DNA from: JBBRUG01 sp038247995
Lineage (GTDB): Bacteria; Chloroflexota; Chloroflexia; Chloroflexales; Chloroflexaceae
Direction of reading: 5' to 3'
Length of the DNA: 16,142 nucleotides
Assembly (NCBI GenBank): GCA_038247995.1
Contig: JBBRUG010000117.1
Coordinates: 1 to 16,142, forward strand
Part shown: piece by piece, positions 7,557 to 14,171 of the stretch
Position numbering within the stretch: position 1 is the first letter of the stretch
Layout: each line of letters starts with the position of its first letter
Notes under the pieces: model-generated
What the model was told of the DNA's origin: nothing
Databases searched by the model: none
The model's input: only the letters and a program-made list of their open reading frames with translations
Made by a program: the position numbers and the translations under genes

Positions 7557-9077
7557 TCACCCTTTGCGCGTGCGGCCACGCGGGCGGGGTTGCACCTCAG
7601 GCGCTTCAGTTTGCGGCAAATCATCGGGAGCTAATTGCGGCTCCTCGCCGATGTCGGCCAATGGATCGGGCGAGGTGTCGCCCGCTGCGCTCGTTGCGCC
7701 TGGTTCTTTGTTCTTTGTTCTTGGTTCTGCGTTCTTGGTTCTGCGTTCTTCCCGCCAGGCCAGCCGCTCACTAACCGTCTGCTCAAAACCGTGTCGGGTC
7801 GGTTCGTAGTAGATCCGGCCCTCAAGGTTCGGTGGCAGGTGGGCCTGATCGCTGCGACCAGCTGCGAGATCATGGGCGTATTCGTAACCCTTGCCATAAC
7901 CCATGCCCTTCATTAGCCGCGTCGGCGCATTGCGCAGGTGGAGCGGCACCGGGTCGTTGCGCGTCGCGGCGACATCTTGCATCACCGCGCTATGGGCTTT
8001 GTATACCGCATTGCTCTTGGGTGCCTGCGCCAGATACACCGCAACCTGCGCGAGGGCGAGATCGCCTTCGGGTTGACCGAGAAAGTGGACCGCCTGCTGC
8101 GCGGCGATCGTCTGCGGGAGGGCTTGCGGGTCGGCGAGGCCAATATCCTCGACGGCCATACGCACCATCCGCCGAACAATGTACAGGGGATCCTCGCCGC
8201 CGTCGAGCATGCGCGCGAGCCAATACAGTGCGCCGTCGGGGTCGCTGTCGCGGATGCTCTTATGCAGCGCCGAGATCGCATCGTAGTGCAGTTCGCCATT
8301 CTTGTCGTAGCGGGTCGCACGGCCCTGAAGCGCATCGCGAATATCGTCGAGGGTGAGCAGGCGCTTAGCGCCCAGCGAGGGCGCTTTCGAGCGGGCTGCG
8401 GCCTCCAGGGCGTTCAGCGCCGTACGCGCATCGCCGTTGGCCATATTCACCAGGTAGCCGCGCGCGTCAGCGGCGAGCATCACGTTGAGGTCGCCGAGGC
8501 CGCGCTCGGTATCGGCAATAGCGCGATCGACCAGGGCGCCGATATCGGCGTCGCTGAGCGCTTCGAGGGTGAAGACACGGGCGCGGGAGAGTAACGCGCC
8601 ATTTACCTCGAACGAAGGATTCTCGGTCGTAGCGCCAATCAGGATCACCGTGCCGTCTTCGACGTGGGGCAGCACGGCGTCTTGCTGAGCCTTATTGAAG
8701 CGATGGATCTCATCGATAAAGAGCACCGTGCGCTGCTGGAACATCCCCAGCCGGTCGGCGGCCTCCTGGATCACCCGACGCAAATCGGCGACCCCGGCCG
8801 TTACCGCGCTGAGCGCCTCAAAGTGCGCGTTGGTACTCTTCGCAATGATCTGGGCGAGGGTGGTTTTGCCGCTGCCGGGCGGCCCCCAGAGAATGATCGA
8901 GAACAGTTGGTCGGCGGTAATTGCGCGGCGCAGCAGCTTGCCCTCGCCAACGATATGGGCCTGACCGACATACTCATCGAGCGTGCGCGGGCGCAACCGG
9001 GCGGGCAGGGGCGCCTGATCCTGGAGCGTCGCTGCGCGTTGGGCGTCGAAGAGCGTCGGGCCACGTTTGGGAGGCAT
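7557..9077 (-). CDS. rarA: Replication-associated recombination protein A (RarA/MgsA), AAA+ ATPase
   Basis: A conserved AAA+ ATPase of the clamp-loader/WRNIP1 group that acts at stalled replication forks. The product from the chosen start is 506 residues. Near the N-terminus, RLRPRTLDEYVGQAHIVGEG is family-typical. Walker A GPPGSGKT is at 65-72, Walker B LFIDEIH ends at about 125, GATTENPSF is the sensor-1 region, and LLSRARV holds the arginine-finger region. The C-terminal tetramerisation part (HKSIRDSDPDGALYWLARML, VRRMVRMAVEDIGLADP, MKGMGYGKGYEYAHD) is complete. ATG 9077 is preferred over in-frame ATG 9143 because MPPKRGPTLFD is a typical N-terminus and AAGG lies about 8 nt upstream. Family members are usually about 430-450 residues. 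The extra ~64-residue tail starts with a peptide encoded by a 7-bp DNA repeat, then an acidic/proline-rich stretch and a basic end (RPRGRTRKG). Confidence 0.95.
   Translation of the reverse strand: MPPKRGPTLFDAQRAATLQDQAPLPARLRPRTLDEYVGQAHIVGEGKLLRRAITADQLFSIILWGPPGSGKTTLAQIIAKSTNAHFEALSAVTAGVADLRRVIQEAADRLGMFQQRTVLFIDEIHRFNKAQQDAVLPHVEDGTVILIGATTENPSFEVNGALLSRARVFTLEALSDADIGALVDRAIADTERGLGDLNVMLAADARGYLVNMANGDARTALNALEAAARSKAPSLGAKRLLTLDDIRDALQGRATRYDKNGELHYDAISALHKSIRDSDPDGALYWLARMLDGGEDPLYIVRRMVRMAVEDIGLADPQALPQTIAAQQAVHFLGQPEGDLALAQVAVYLAQAPKSNAVYKAHSAVMQDVAATRNDPVPLHLRNAPTRLMKGMGYGKGYEYAHDLAAGRSDQAHLPPNLEGRIYYEPTRHGFEQTVSERLAWREERRTKNAEPRTKNKEPGATSAAGDTSPDPLADIGEEPQLAPDDLPQTEAPEVQPRPRGRTRKG
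7702..7750. repeat. Heptanucleotide array (7 x 7 bp) inside rarA
   Basis: Seven consecutive heptamers of the form (G/T/C)GTTCT(T/G), in the order GGTTCTT, TGTTCTT, TGTTCTT, GGTTCTG, CGTTCTT, GGTTCTG, CGTTCTT. Since 7 is not a multiple of 3 the peptide repeats every seven residues (RTKNAEP, RTKNKEP). Gain or loss of a unit would shift the frame of the rarA tail but leave the ATPase core intact. Confidence 0.9.
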
Positions 9078-9156
9078 AGCGGCACCTTCGGTGAATGCAA
9101 AAGGCGTATAACGCGGGAACACCAATAAAAAACGGGCATGCATAAACGTTCACTAG

Positions 9157-9165
9157 ATTGTAGCA
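9157..9165 (-). promoter_or_regulatory. Extended -10 promoter of rarA
   Basis: The minus strand reads TGC-TACAAT (5 of 6 to consensus, with the TG extension), 79 bp upstream of the preferred rarA ATG. No convincing -35 is seen. It overlaps the left arm of the 9159-9264 inverted repeat. Confidence 0.5.
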
Positions 9166-9264
9166 TAGGTCATCCCCCTGCCCAGTACTTGCACAACCAC
9201 TTGGCCCATTGGGACGGGGGAGGAAGGGCCTATTGAAGGGCTTCGGCGCATAGGCTATGCTACA
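9159..9264. repeat. 106-nt long-range stem-loop in gene-free DNA (possible structured RNA)
   Basis: TGTAGCATAG (9159-9168) and CTATGCTACA (9255-9264) are perfect inverted copies closing a 106-nt domain. Inside, TCCCCCTGCCC (9173-9183) pairs with GGGACGGGGGA (9211-9221) at 9 of 11 positions. I do not recognise an RNA family: the signatures of SRP, RNase P and tmRNA are absent. It could be a non-coding RNA, a leader structure, or a protein-binding palindrome. Confidence 0.45.
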
Positions 9265-9418
9265 TACAACAGAACAGCGCGGCCTTGACGGCACAGGCAG
9301 GCGAATAAGCCCCGGAGACATACCACCGAACTTATTCCCCTAATTCCTCAGCTTCTCCTAAGTCCCCCCGCGCCGCTTGCCCAGCGGCTTGAGAGGCAGC
9401 GCTTCATCTGTTCCACCT
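9265..9418. other. Gene-free stretch with two further small inverted repeats
   Basis: No coding frame with a ribosome site was found. GAATAAG (9303-9309) pairs with CTTATTC (9331-9337), and GCCGCT (9372-9377) pairs with AGCGGC (9383-9388) around a TGCCC loop. With the flanking domain and the terminator-like hairpin this gives a row of four stem-loops, but each of these two alone is short enough to be chance. Confidence 0.3.
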
Positions 9419-9468
9419 AACAAACCGGCGTCGCCTGGAGTGAAAGCCTCCAGCGACGTCGGTTTGTT
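9419..9468. terminator. Strong terminator-like hairpin upstream of pncB
   Basis: Left arm 9419-9440 and right arm 9448-9468 form a ~21-bp stem (AACAAACCG... with ...CGGTTTGTT) with one mismatch and a one-base bulge around a 7-nt loop TGAAAGC. The 3' arm ends TTTGTTTA, giving a modest U-run on the plus strand. It sits 7 bp before the pncB -35 box. It would insulate pncB from plus-strand transcription, yet no plus-strand gene precedes it in the window, which hints at an unannotated transcript in 9144-9418. Confidence 0.7.
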
Positions 9469-9475
9469 TATGCGC

Positions 9476-9504
9476 TTGACAGCGTGCCTGCCTGGCTCTA
9501 ATAT
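9476..9504 (+). promoter_or_regulatory. pncB promoter
   Basis: A perfect -35 TTGACA (9476-9481), a 17-bp spacer and -10 TAATAT (9499-9504, 4 of 6) lie 32 bp before the pncB ATG. This is the best full sigma70-type promoter in the window. The -10 and the start point are covered by the 9503-9523 palindrome. Confidence 0.75.
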
Positions 9505-9523
9505 AGTGTATGTTTAACACTAT
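9503..9523. promoter_or_regulatory. 21-bp palindromic operator candidate at the pncB promoter
   Basis: ATAGTGT-7 nt-ACACTAT: perfect 7-bp arms around a 7-bp centre, starting in the -10 box and ending 2-3 bp before the AAGGAG ribosome site. The placement fits a repressor site. NAD-salvage genes in many bacteria are controlled by NrtR, which binds palindromes of about this size; assigning this site to NrtR is inference, and no nrtR gene is in the window. Confidence 0.6.
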
Positions 9524-9536
9524 CTAAGGAGAAGGC

Positions 9537-11081
9537 ATGAACACTGCACATCAGCGAACCGCCGAGGGCGCGCTGTTCACCGATCAGTACCAGCTTAGCA
9601 TGGCCCAACTCTATTTTCGGGCCGGGCTCCATGAACGCACCGCGCTGTTCGATCACTTCTTCCGGCGTTACCCGAACTATGGCCTGCACGAGGCGGGCTA
9701 CTGCGTGAACGCCGGCATGGAATGGCTGCTCGACTGGATGGAGACGGCGCACTTTCGCGACGAAGATATCGCGTACCTGCGCGGTCAGCGCTCGCGCACG
9801 GGCGAACAGCTCTTCGCCGACGACTTTCTCGCCTACCTGCGCGCCCACGGCAACTACGCCGGAATTACGTTGCACGCGATCCCTGAGGGCCGCGTTGTCC
9901 ACCCCAGCGTCCCGCTGACGGTTGTGCGCGGCCCACTGGCAATGGCGCAGATTCTCGAAACCGCGCTGCTCAACCAGCTCAACTACCAGACCCTGATCGC
10001 CACCAAGGCGGCGCGCATCCGTGAAGTGAGCCGGGGCGCCCAAGTGCTCGAATTCGGCCTGCGCCGCGGCCAGGATCGCGGGGCGAATGCCGGTTCGCGG
10101 GCGGCACTGATCGGCGGCGCCGACTTCACTTCCAACGTCGGCCTCTCGCACACGCTCGGCTACCCACCGAAGGGTACGCACGCGCATTCGCTGGTGCAGG
10201 TCTTTCTTTCGCTCGGTCAGAGCGAGCTCGACGCCTTTCGGGCCTACGCCGAGGTTTACCCCGACGACTGCTTGCTCCTGGTCGATACGGTGAACACCCT
10301 GGAGAGCGGCGTGCCGAACGCGATCCGTGTGTTCGAAGAACTGCGCGCCAGGGGGCATCATCCGCTGGGGATCAGGCTCGACTCGGGCGACCTGGCCTAC
10401 TTCGCCATCCAGGCGGCGTTGATGCTCGACAAGGCCGGATTTGCCGACACATCGATTGTGCTCTCCAGCGATCTGGACGAACTGGTGATCTGGCAGATTC
10501 AGACCCAGATTGCCGAAGAGGCTCCGCGCTATGGCGCCGACGCCGCTGCGCTGATCCGGCGCCTGGTGTATGGCGTGGGCACGCGCCTGGTCACATCGCA
10601 TGGCGAAGGCGCGCTTGGCGGCGTCTATAAACTGGTAGCGCTGCGCGACGGCGCAACCTGGCGGCCTTCGATCAAGATCGCCGATGCGCCCGGCAAGATG
10701 ACCAACCCTGGACCAAAAGCGGCCTGGCGGATCTACGACCAGCGTGGGCGGGCCACCGCCGACCTAGTGACGCTGGAGGACGAGCGTCCCGATCAGGCCG
10801 AGCGGATCGGGTTGCGCCACCCCGCCGATCATGCGCGCCAGCGCAGCCTGGGACGCGCCGACATTACCGGCATTGAACCGCTGCTGGTGGAAGTGCTCCA
10901 TGAAGGTCGCCGGGTTGCCGATTCACCGCCAATCGAAGAATTGCGCAACCGTCGCCGCGCCGACGTCGAACGGCTCGACGCGGGTGTACGCCGAATTATG
11001 AACCCGCACATCTACCACGTCTCGCTGAGCCAGCCGCTCTGGGATCTGAAGCAGGAACTGCTGGAGCAGATGGGAGCGTAG
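9537..11081 (+). CDS. pncB: Nicotinate phosphoribosyltransferase
   Basis: Joins nicotinate and PRPP to make nicotinate mononucleotide, the first step of the Preiss-Handler NAD salvage route. The 514-residue length fits the long bacterial form. Family landmarks: LFTDQYQLSMAQLYF near the N-terminus, LEFGLRRGQ (171-179), GTHAHSLVQ (213-221, with the histidine phosphorylated during ATP-coupled turnover), GIRLDSGDLAYF (278-289), YGVGTRLVTS (345-354), GGVYKLVALRD (361-371), and KMTNPGPKAAWR (387-398). The C-terminal ~115 residues are the usual NAPRTase extension. The start is set by AAGGAG 5 nt upstream of ATG 9537. It is transcribed divergently from rarA and has its own promoter and operator. No other NAD gene is adjacent. 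Confidence 0.95.
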   Translation: MNTAHQRTAEGALFTDQYQLSMAQLYFRAGLHERTALFDHFFRRYPNYGLHEAGYCVNAGMEWLLDWMETAHFRDEDIAYLRGQRSRTGEQLFADDFLAYLRAHGNYAGITLHAIPEGRVVHPSVPLTVVRGPLAMAQILETALLNQLNYQTLIATKAARIREVSRGAQVLEFGLRRGQDRGANAGSRAALIGGADFTSNVGLSHTLGYPPKGTHAHSLVQVFLSLGQSELDAFRAYAEVYPDDCLLLVDTVNTLESGVPNAIRVFEELRARGHHPLGIRLDSGDLAYFAIQAALMLDKAGFADTSIVLSSDLDELVIWQIQTQIAEEAPRYGADAAALIRRLVYGVGTRLVTSHGEGALGGVYKLVALRDGATWRPSIKIADAPGKMTNPGPKAAWRIYDQRGRATADLVTLEDERPDQAERIGLRHPADHARQRSLGRADITGIEPLLVEVLHEGRRVADSPPIEELRNRRRADVERLDAGVRRIMNPHIYHVSLSQPLWDLKQELLEQMGA

Positions 11082-11106
11082 GCCGGCAGCAGGCCGGCGG
11101 CAGGCA

Positions 11107-11185
11107 GCAGATTGCGTAGATGATCGGACAGCATCCGCAGATTGCGCAGATGATTGGACAGCATCCGCAGATTGCGCAGGTGATC
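11107..11185. repeat. 30-bp tandem repeat, about 2.6 copies
   Basis: Units 11107-11136 and 11137-11166 (GCAGATTGCG, then TAGATGATCG or CAGATGATTG, then GACAGCATCC) are followed by a third, partial copy ending at 11185. They are nearly identical. One frame is open through them and would encode MIGQHPQIAQ repeats in front of the pseudouridine synthase, but the family N-terminus begins later, so I treat it as non-coding. Confidence 0.8.
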
Positions 11186-11186
11186 G

Positions 11187-11238
11187 GGCGGCAGGCGGCA
11201 GGCGACAGGCGGCAGGCAGGCGGCAGGCGACAGGCGGA
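11187..11238. repeat. Heptanucleotide array GGCGGCA/GGCGACA
   Basis: Four heptamers (GGCGGCA twice, GGCGACA, GGCGGCA), a 4-bp partial unit, then GGCGGCA, GGCGACA and a final diverged GGCGGA. It directly follows the 30-bp repeats, in the 221-bp gap between pncB and the pseudouridine synthase. Similar GC-rich words occur at 11082-11106 but without clean phase. Confidence 0.8.
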
Positions 11239-11302
11239 TCAGCGGCTTGGCGGCAGCGTACGGGCGGACCCATGGGTTCGCCCATCGCCCCACACCTACT
11301 CC

Positions 11303-12226
11303 ATGCACAAAATAACCTCCACCATCACACCCGAAACCGGACAACGCACACTGGCTGAAGTAGCCGAAGCGCTCCTTGGCGCTGAGGGGATGCGCGTGGT
11401 GGAGCGCGGCGGGGCGTGGGTTGACAAGCGGCGGGTGCTCGAACCGGGGCGCGTGTTGCGCTCCGGGGAACACCTAGAACTGCGGTTGCCGCCGGAAGGC
11501 ATCTATGCGGAACTGGAGCTTGCCGCAGCCGACATCTGTTTTGAGGATGCATGGCTGATCGTGCTGCACAAACGCAGTGGCTGGTATGTCGGTGCAACAC
11601 CGTGGGATGTGCACGCGAATATGCTAGCGGCGGTAACACGCTACCTGATGGCGCGCGATGGCCATGCGCCGCACGTACACCTGGCGCATCAGCTTGATCG
11701 CGACACCTCGGGGGTGCTGCTGTTCAGCAAAAATCCAGTAGTGAATCCCGCGCTCCAGGCCGCCTTCGCTCCAGGCGTGATCAGCAAACAGTATCAAGCG
11801 CTCTGCGCAGGCATACCACCGCCAAACGGCACAATAATAACCGGGCATGGGCGAGCGGCAGGCGGGCGCTGGCGGATCTATCCATTGGAGCAGGTCGGGC
11901 AAACCCTGCCGGCGGGCGGCGGGCGGATCAAACTCGCGCATACGAGCTATAGCGTTGGGCGCACGTCGGATACAGCAGCCCTCCTGGATATTCAACTGCA
12001 CACCGGGCGCACGCACCAGATCCGGCTCCATCTGGCCCATATCGGCCACCCATTATTAGGCGATCAAAAGTATGGCGGGCCAATGCACTATGGCAGATGG
12101 GAACTAGCGGGGCATTTGCTGCACGCCGGACGCCTCGAACTGGCCCACCCGATGACCGGCGTGCCGTTGCAGCTGGAGAGTCGTTTGCCGGAGCCGCTGG
12201 CGACGATCAGTCGGGAGATGAATTAG
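11303..12226 (+). CDS. RluA-family RNA pseudouridine synthase
   Basis: Isomerises uridine to pseudouridine in rRNA or tRNA. The product is 307 residues from ATG 11303. An S4-like N-terminal region (about 13-63, ending LRSGEHLELRLPPEG) precedes the catalytic domain. The catalytic motif reads HQLDRDTSGVLLF (129-141), with Asp132 as the expected nucleophile; the family usually has HRLD, so Gln replaces Arg. YQALCAG (164-170), GRTHQIRLH (235-243) and HPLLGDQKYGG (249-259) complete the family pattern. The start lacks a clear ribosome site, and the frame stays open upstream through the repeats to 11120, so the N-terminus is uncertain. The 3' end overlaps the convergent membrane-protein gene by 20 bp. 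The RNA target cannot be assigned. Confidence 0.9.
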   Translation: MHKITSTITPETGQRTLAEVAEALLGAEGMRVVERGGAWVDKRRVLEPGRVLRSGEHLELRLPPEGIYAELELAAADICFEDAWLIVLHKRSGWYVGATPWDVHANMLAAVTRYLMARDGHAPHVHLAHQLDRDTSGVLLFSKNPVVNPALQAAFAPGVISKQYQALCAGIPPPNGTIITGHGRAAGGRWRIYPLEQVGQTLPAGGGRIKLAHTSYSVGRTSDTAALLDIQLHTGRTHQIRLHLAHIGHPLLGDQKYGGPMHYGRWELAGHLLHAGRLELAHPMTGVPLQLESRLPEPLATISREMN

Positions 12227-12584
12227 TATGACGATGGATTACGCCGGCGAAGACACCACCAAGCACGGCCAGGGCGCAACCAATAAGTTGGGTATAGATC
12301 AGAAGCGGGGGAACGGCAATTAAGCGCGGGTTACCAACAGCCGCAGCAAGAATCGCAAACAGGCCAACCATAAGCCCATTGAGCCAGAAGGCCTCTTCGG
12401 CGAAGCGAGCAGCAACAAAGCCACCAAGGCCAGTTGCGGTTAACAGCACAGCAAAGAAGGAGAGATGCAGCAGGTTTGCCAAATCAGGCTGCTGGTAAAA
12501 CGCCGTAGCGCCCGACCAGAACACGATTAATTGGACAAGCAGTTTCAGGCAAAAATCGACCAACCAGCCGAATGCAACCGCCAA
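12207..12584 (-). CDS. Small four-helix membrane protein (TIGR04086-like)
   Basis: About 125 residues with four hydrophobic helices: AVAFGWLVDFCLKLLVQLIVF, then LLHLSFFAVLLTATGLGGFVAARF, then FWLNGLMVGLFAILAAAV, then LIYTQLIGCALAVLGGVFAGV. The NW(L/K)AV..G(W/L)LVD beginning and the helix pattern resemble the TIGR04086 family of uncharacterised membrane proteins; that is recognition by eye only. The start is unclear: no ATG or GTG exists at the expected place, so I used TTG 12584, which has no good ribosome site. The frame runs upstream to an ATG at 12764, but those residues are out-of-frame reading of the neighbouring gene. It lies 29 bp after that gene's stop and is probably cotranscribed with it. 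A frameshift near 12590-12620 is another explanation. Confidence 0.65.
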   Translation of the reverse strand: MAVAFGWLVDFCLKLLVQLIVFWSGATAFYQQPDLANLLHLSFFAVLLTATGLGGFVAARFAEEAFWLNGLMVGLFAILAAAVGNPRLIAVPPLLIYTQLIGCALAVLGGVFAGVIHRHTNSSPD

Positions 12585-12613
12585 CCAGTTGACTGCCAGG
12601 GTACCGGAGCGGC

Positions 12614-12868
12614 TCAGAACGACATACCCCAGGCCAGCAGGAAGACCATCAACGAAACCTCGATCGCCCGCACACAATCGGGCTGCACGCCGCGCCAGAA
12701 CACATCTTGACCGAGCCAGTACCAGAGCCGATTCGCGCCTGAGCGCAAGCGAACCTCTTCCCAACGGCTCAACTGCGCCACGTGAGCCAGGCGAAACAAG
12801 CGCCGAGTGTGAACGATCACCGTTAGTGCCCAGACCCCGGCAATGAGCAACTGAAAGAACAGTGCCAT
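12614..12868 (-). CDS. 84-residue two-helix membrane protein, unknown
   Basis: A small protein with a hydrophobic N-terminal helix (MALFFQLLIAGVWALTVIV), a basic middle (HTRRLFRLAHV...RWEEVRLRSG), aromatic-rich NRLWYWLGQDVFWRG, and a C-terminal helix (about 67-83, VRAIEVSLMVFLLAWG). I do not recognise the family. ATG 12868 is chosen over in-frame ATG 12940 because AAGGAG lies 8 nt before it and the protein begins directly with a membrane helix. An extended -10 promoter is 43 bp upstream. It is probably cotranscribed with the four-helix protein that follows. Confidence 0.75.
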   Translation of the reverse strand: MALFFQLLIAGVWALTVIVHTRRLFRLAHVAQLSRWEEVRLRSGANRLWYWLGQDVFWRGVQPDCVRAIEVSLMVFLLAWGMSF

Positions 12869-12910
12869 CGGTCGTACTCCTTCACTTACGTTGGAGGTAA
12901 TTTGAGGATC

Positions 12911-12919
12911 TTTATAGCA
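12911..12919 (-). promoter_or_regulatory. Extended -10 promoter of the 84-residue membrane protein gene
   Basis: The minus strand reads TGC-TATAAA, with the TG extension and 5 of 6 bases of the -10 consensus, 42 bp before the ATG. No clear -35 box is visible. The rest of the 210-bp gap 12869-13078 shows no gene. Confidence 0.5.
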
Positions 12920-13078
12920 AAAACCGTACCAGATGCACACCCTACTTGCCCATAGTTTGCATCATGCTTGTTACCAGTATGCAACAGTTTTGCACAAAGG
13001 CGCAAGGGCGGGGATCAGCCTGCCCGTTCGCAGTCTGACCGATCCCAAGGGGCAGGCGCAGGCGGCCGGTAGCGCCGA

Positions 13079-14068
13079 TTACGAATCGGGATTGATCGCA
13101 TCAAGGCGCCGGCGCATTGCCACAGCACCAACGAGCGCGAGGAGTGAGGTACAGGCAACGAGCCCAAGACCAATCGTGGTGCTGGAGCGCTCGAACAGGT
13201 AAATCTCTTCCTGAACGATCAGCGTCCGCCGGAGCGGTGCAGCGCTGATTGCAGGTTGGAGCGTGATGCCTGCTGAACTGATTGACGTTACGCCTGAATT
13301 ATGGAGATGGGTGAGGTAGGCAGCAGCGGGAAGCAATGCCGAAAGCGTCGGCGGTAGATCCGCAAGCTCAGCGATTGGGCCGGCGTAGAACGTTTCGAAC
13401 CCTGCGGCTGCGCTCCGCCCAGATGCGAGCACAAAAAGATCGAGTGGGACTGGAGCAGCAGTACGTGAATATGTTGGCTCTCCGGCTGAGTACCTGATTT
13501 GTAAGGGTAGTAAACGACCAGCCGGCAGCGGCTCACTAAAAGTTAGCGCAACAATCCCGCCACCGGCAGCAGTATGGGCGTTCAGTACACCTTGATCCGC
13601 CGCAGCGAGCAGTACATTATTGGCTACAAACCAATCCGCCAACTGCCCAGCATCGGTAGGTGCAAACGTTACCACCTGATAGAGTGCGCCGGGCACCGCC
13701 GGAACAGGGCTTGGCGTGGCCGTGGGCGCGGGAGAATTGAGTGGTGGAATGCCAAGAATAGAGCGTGGTTCAACTTGGATGACGGGGCGGGTGGCCTCAG
13801 CCAGATAGTCCAGGAGTTGCGCGCCTTCAGGAAACGGGGCCGCCGTCGGCGCACCGGGCACCGGCAGAAGGATTACCGCATTGGGCCCAGCAGCGGCAAC
13901 GGTGAAACTGATGATCAGCTCGACCTGATCACCATGATCGATGAGAAGCGCCTGCTCGGCTACGATCGGCACGAGCGGCATTCCAGCCTGCGCACGAATA
14001 GCAACGGGGAAGATCAGCATGCTCAGGAGCAGCGCCAACAGGCCAAACTGGTAGATACATAGCTTCAC
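13079..14068 (-). CDS. DUF2330-like secreted, C-terminally anchored protein
   Basis: A 329-residue exported protein of unknown function. Residues 1-28 form a signal peptide (hydrophobic LLALLLSMLIFPVAI, then AQA). The segment ALLIDHGDQVELIISFTV...NAVILLPVPGAP (about 40-73) matches the opening pattern of DUF2330 proteins, which have a V(I)LPVP strand. A Pro/Thr/Ser linker (about 108-127) precedes a mixed alpha/beta domain, and a membrane helix at 297-317 is followed by a short basic cytoplasmic tail (MRRRLDAINPDS). The start is GTG 14068; there is no ribosome site, and a TATACT -10 box ends 7 nt before it, so the mRNA may be leaderless. Assignment to DUF2330 is by eye. It stands alone: the upstream DCC gene ends about 100 bp away. 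Confidence 0.75.
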   Translation of the reverse strand: MKLCIYQFGLLALLLSMLIFPVAIRAQAGMPLVPIVAEQALLIDHGDQVELIISFTVAAAGPNAVILLPVPGAPTAAPFPEGAQLLDYLAEATRPVIQVEPRSILGIPPLNSPAPTATPSPVPAVPGALYQVVTFAPTDAGQLADWFVANNVLLAAADQGVLNAHTAAGGGIVALTFSEPLPAGRLLPLQIRYSAGEPTYSRTAAPVPLDLFVLASGRSAAAGFETFYAGPIAELADLPPTLSALLPAAAYLTHLHNSGVTSISSAGITLQPAISAAPLRRTLIVQEEIYLFERSSTTIGLGLVACTSLLALVGAVAMRRRLDAINPDS

Positions 14069-14075
14069 GCCGCGT

Positions 14076-14081
14076 AGTATA
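14076..14081 (-). promoter_or_regulatory. -10 box placing +1 at the GTG of the DUF2330-like gene
   Basis: TATACT on the minus strand is followed by 7 nt and then the GTG start codon. A transcript starting at the usual distance would begin at or within a base or two of the GTG, with no 5' leader. No good -35 is seen. Confidence 0.4.
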
Positions 14082-14171
14082 CCGTATCCTACGGCAGAAG
14101 TCGGAGCTCGGGATCAGCCTTCACTGGCCGAACTGATCATAAAGCGGTCGCGAACCCGGCAACTAACCATC

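Noticed and set aside
7938..8594. 218-codon open frame on the plus strand
   Set aside because: Antisense to the conserved core of rarA; composition is typical of a shadow frame.
9078..9143. Longer RarA N-terminus from ATG 9143
   Set aside because: The extra 22 residues are unlike the family, and the ribosome site and typical MPPKRGPTLFD start support 9077.
9159..9468. RNase P, SRP or tmRNA gene
   Set aside because: A GGGGGAGGAA string recalls RNase P, but the other invariant blocks of RNase P RNA are missing; SRP and tmRNA signatures are absent too.
9498..10601. Long open frame (367 codons) antisense to pncB
   Set aside because: It is a codon-phase shadow of a GC-rich gene: no ribosome site, an Arg/Gln/His-rich composition and no domain, while the opposite strand is a clear NAPRTase.
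11107..11196. CRISPR array from 30-bp repeats
   Set aside because: The repeats are head-to-tail without unique spacers.
12585..12764. N-terminal 60 residues of the four-helix protein from ATG 12764
   Set aside because: They are Arg/Ala-rich out-of-frame translation of the upstream 84-residue gene.
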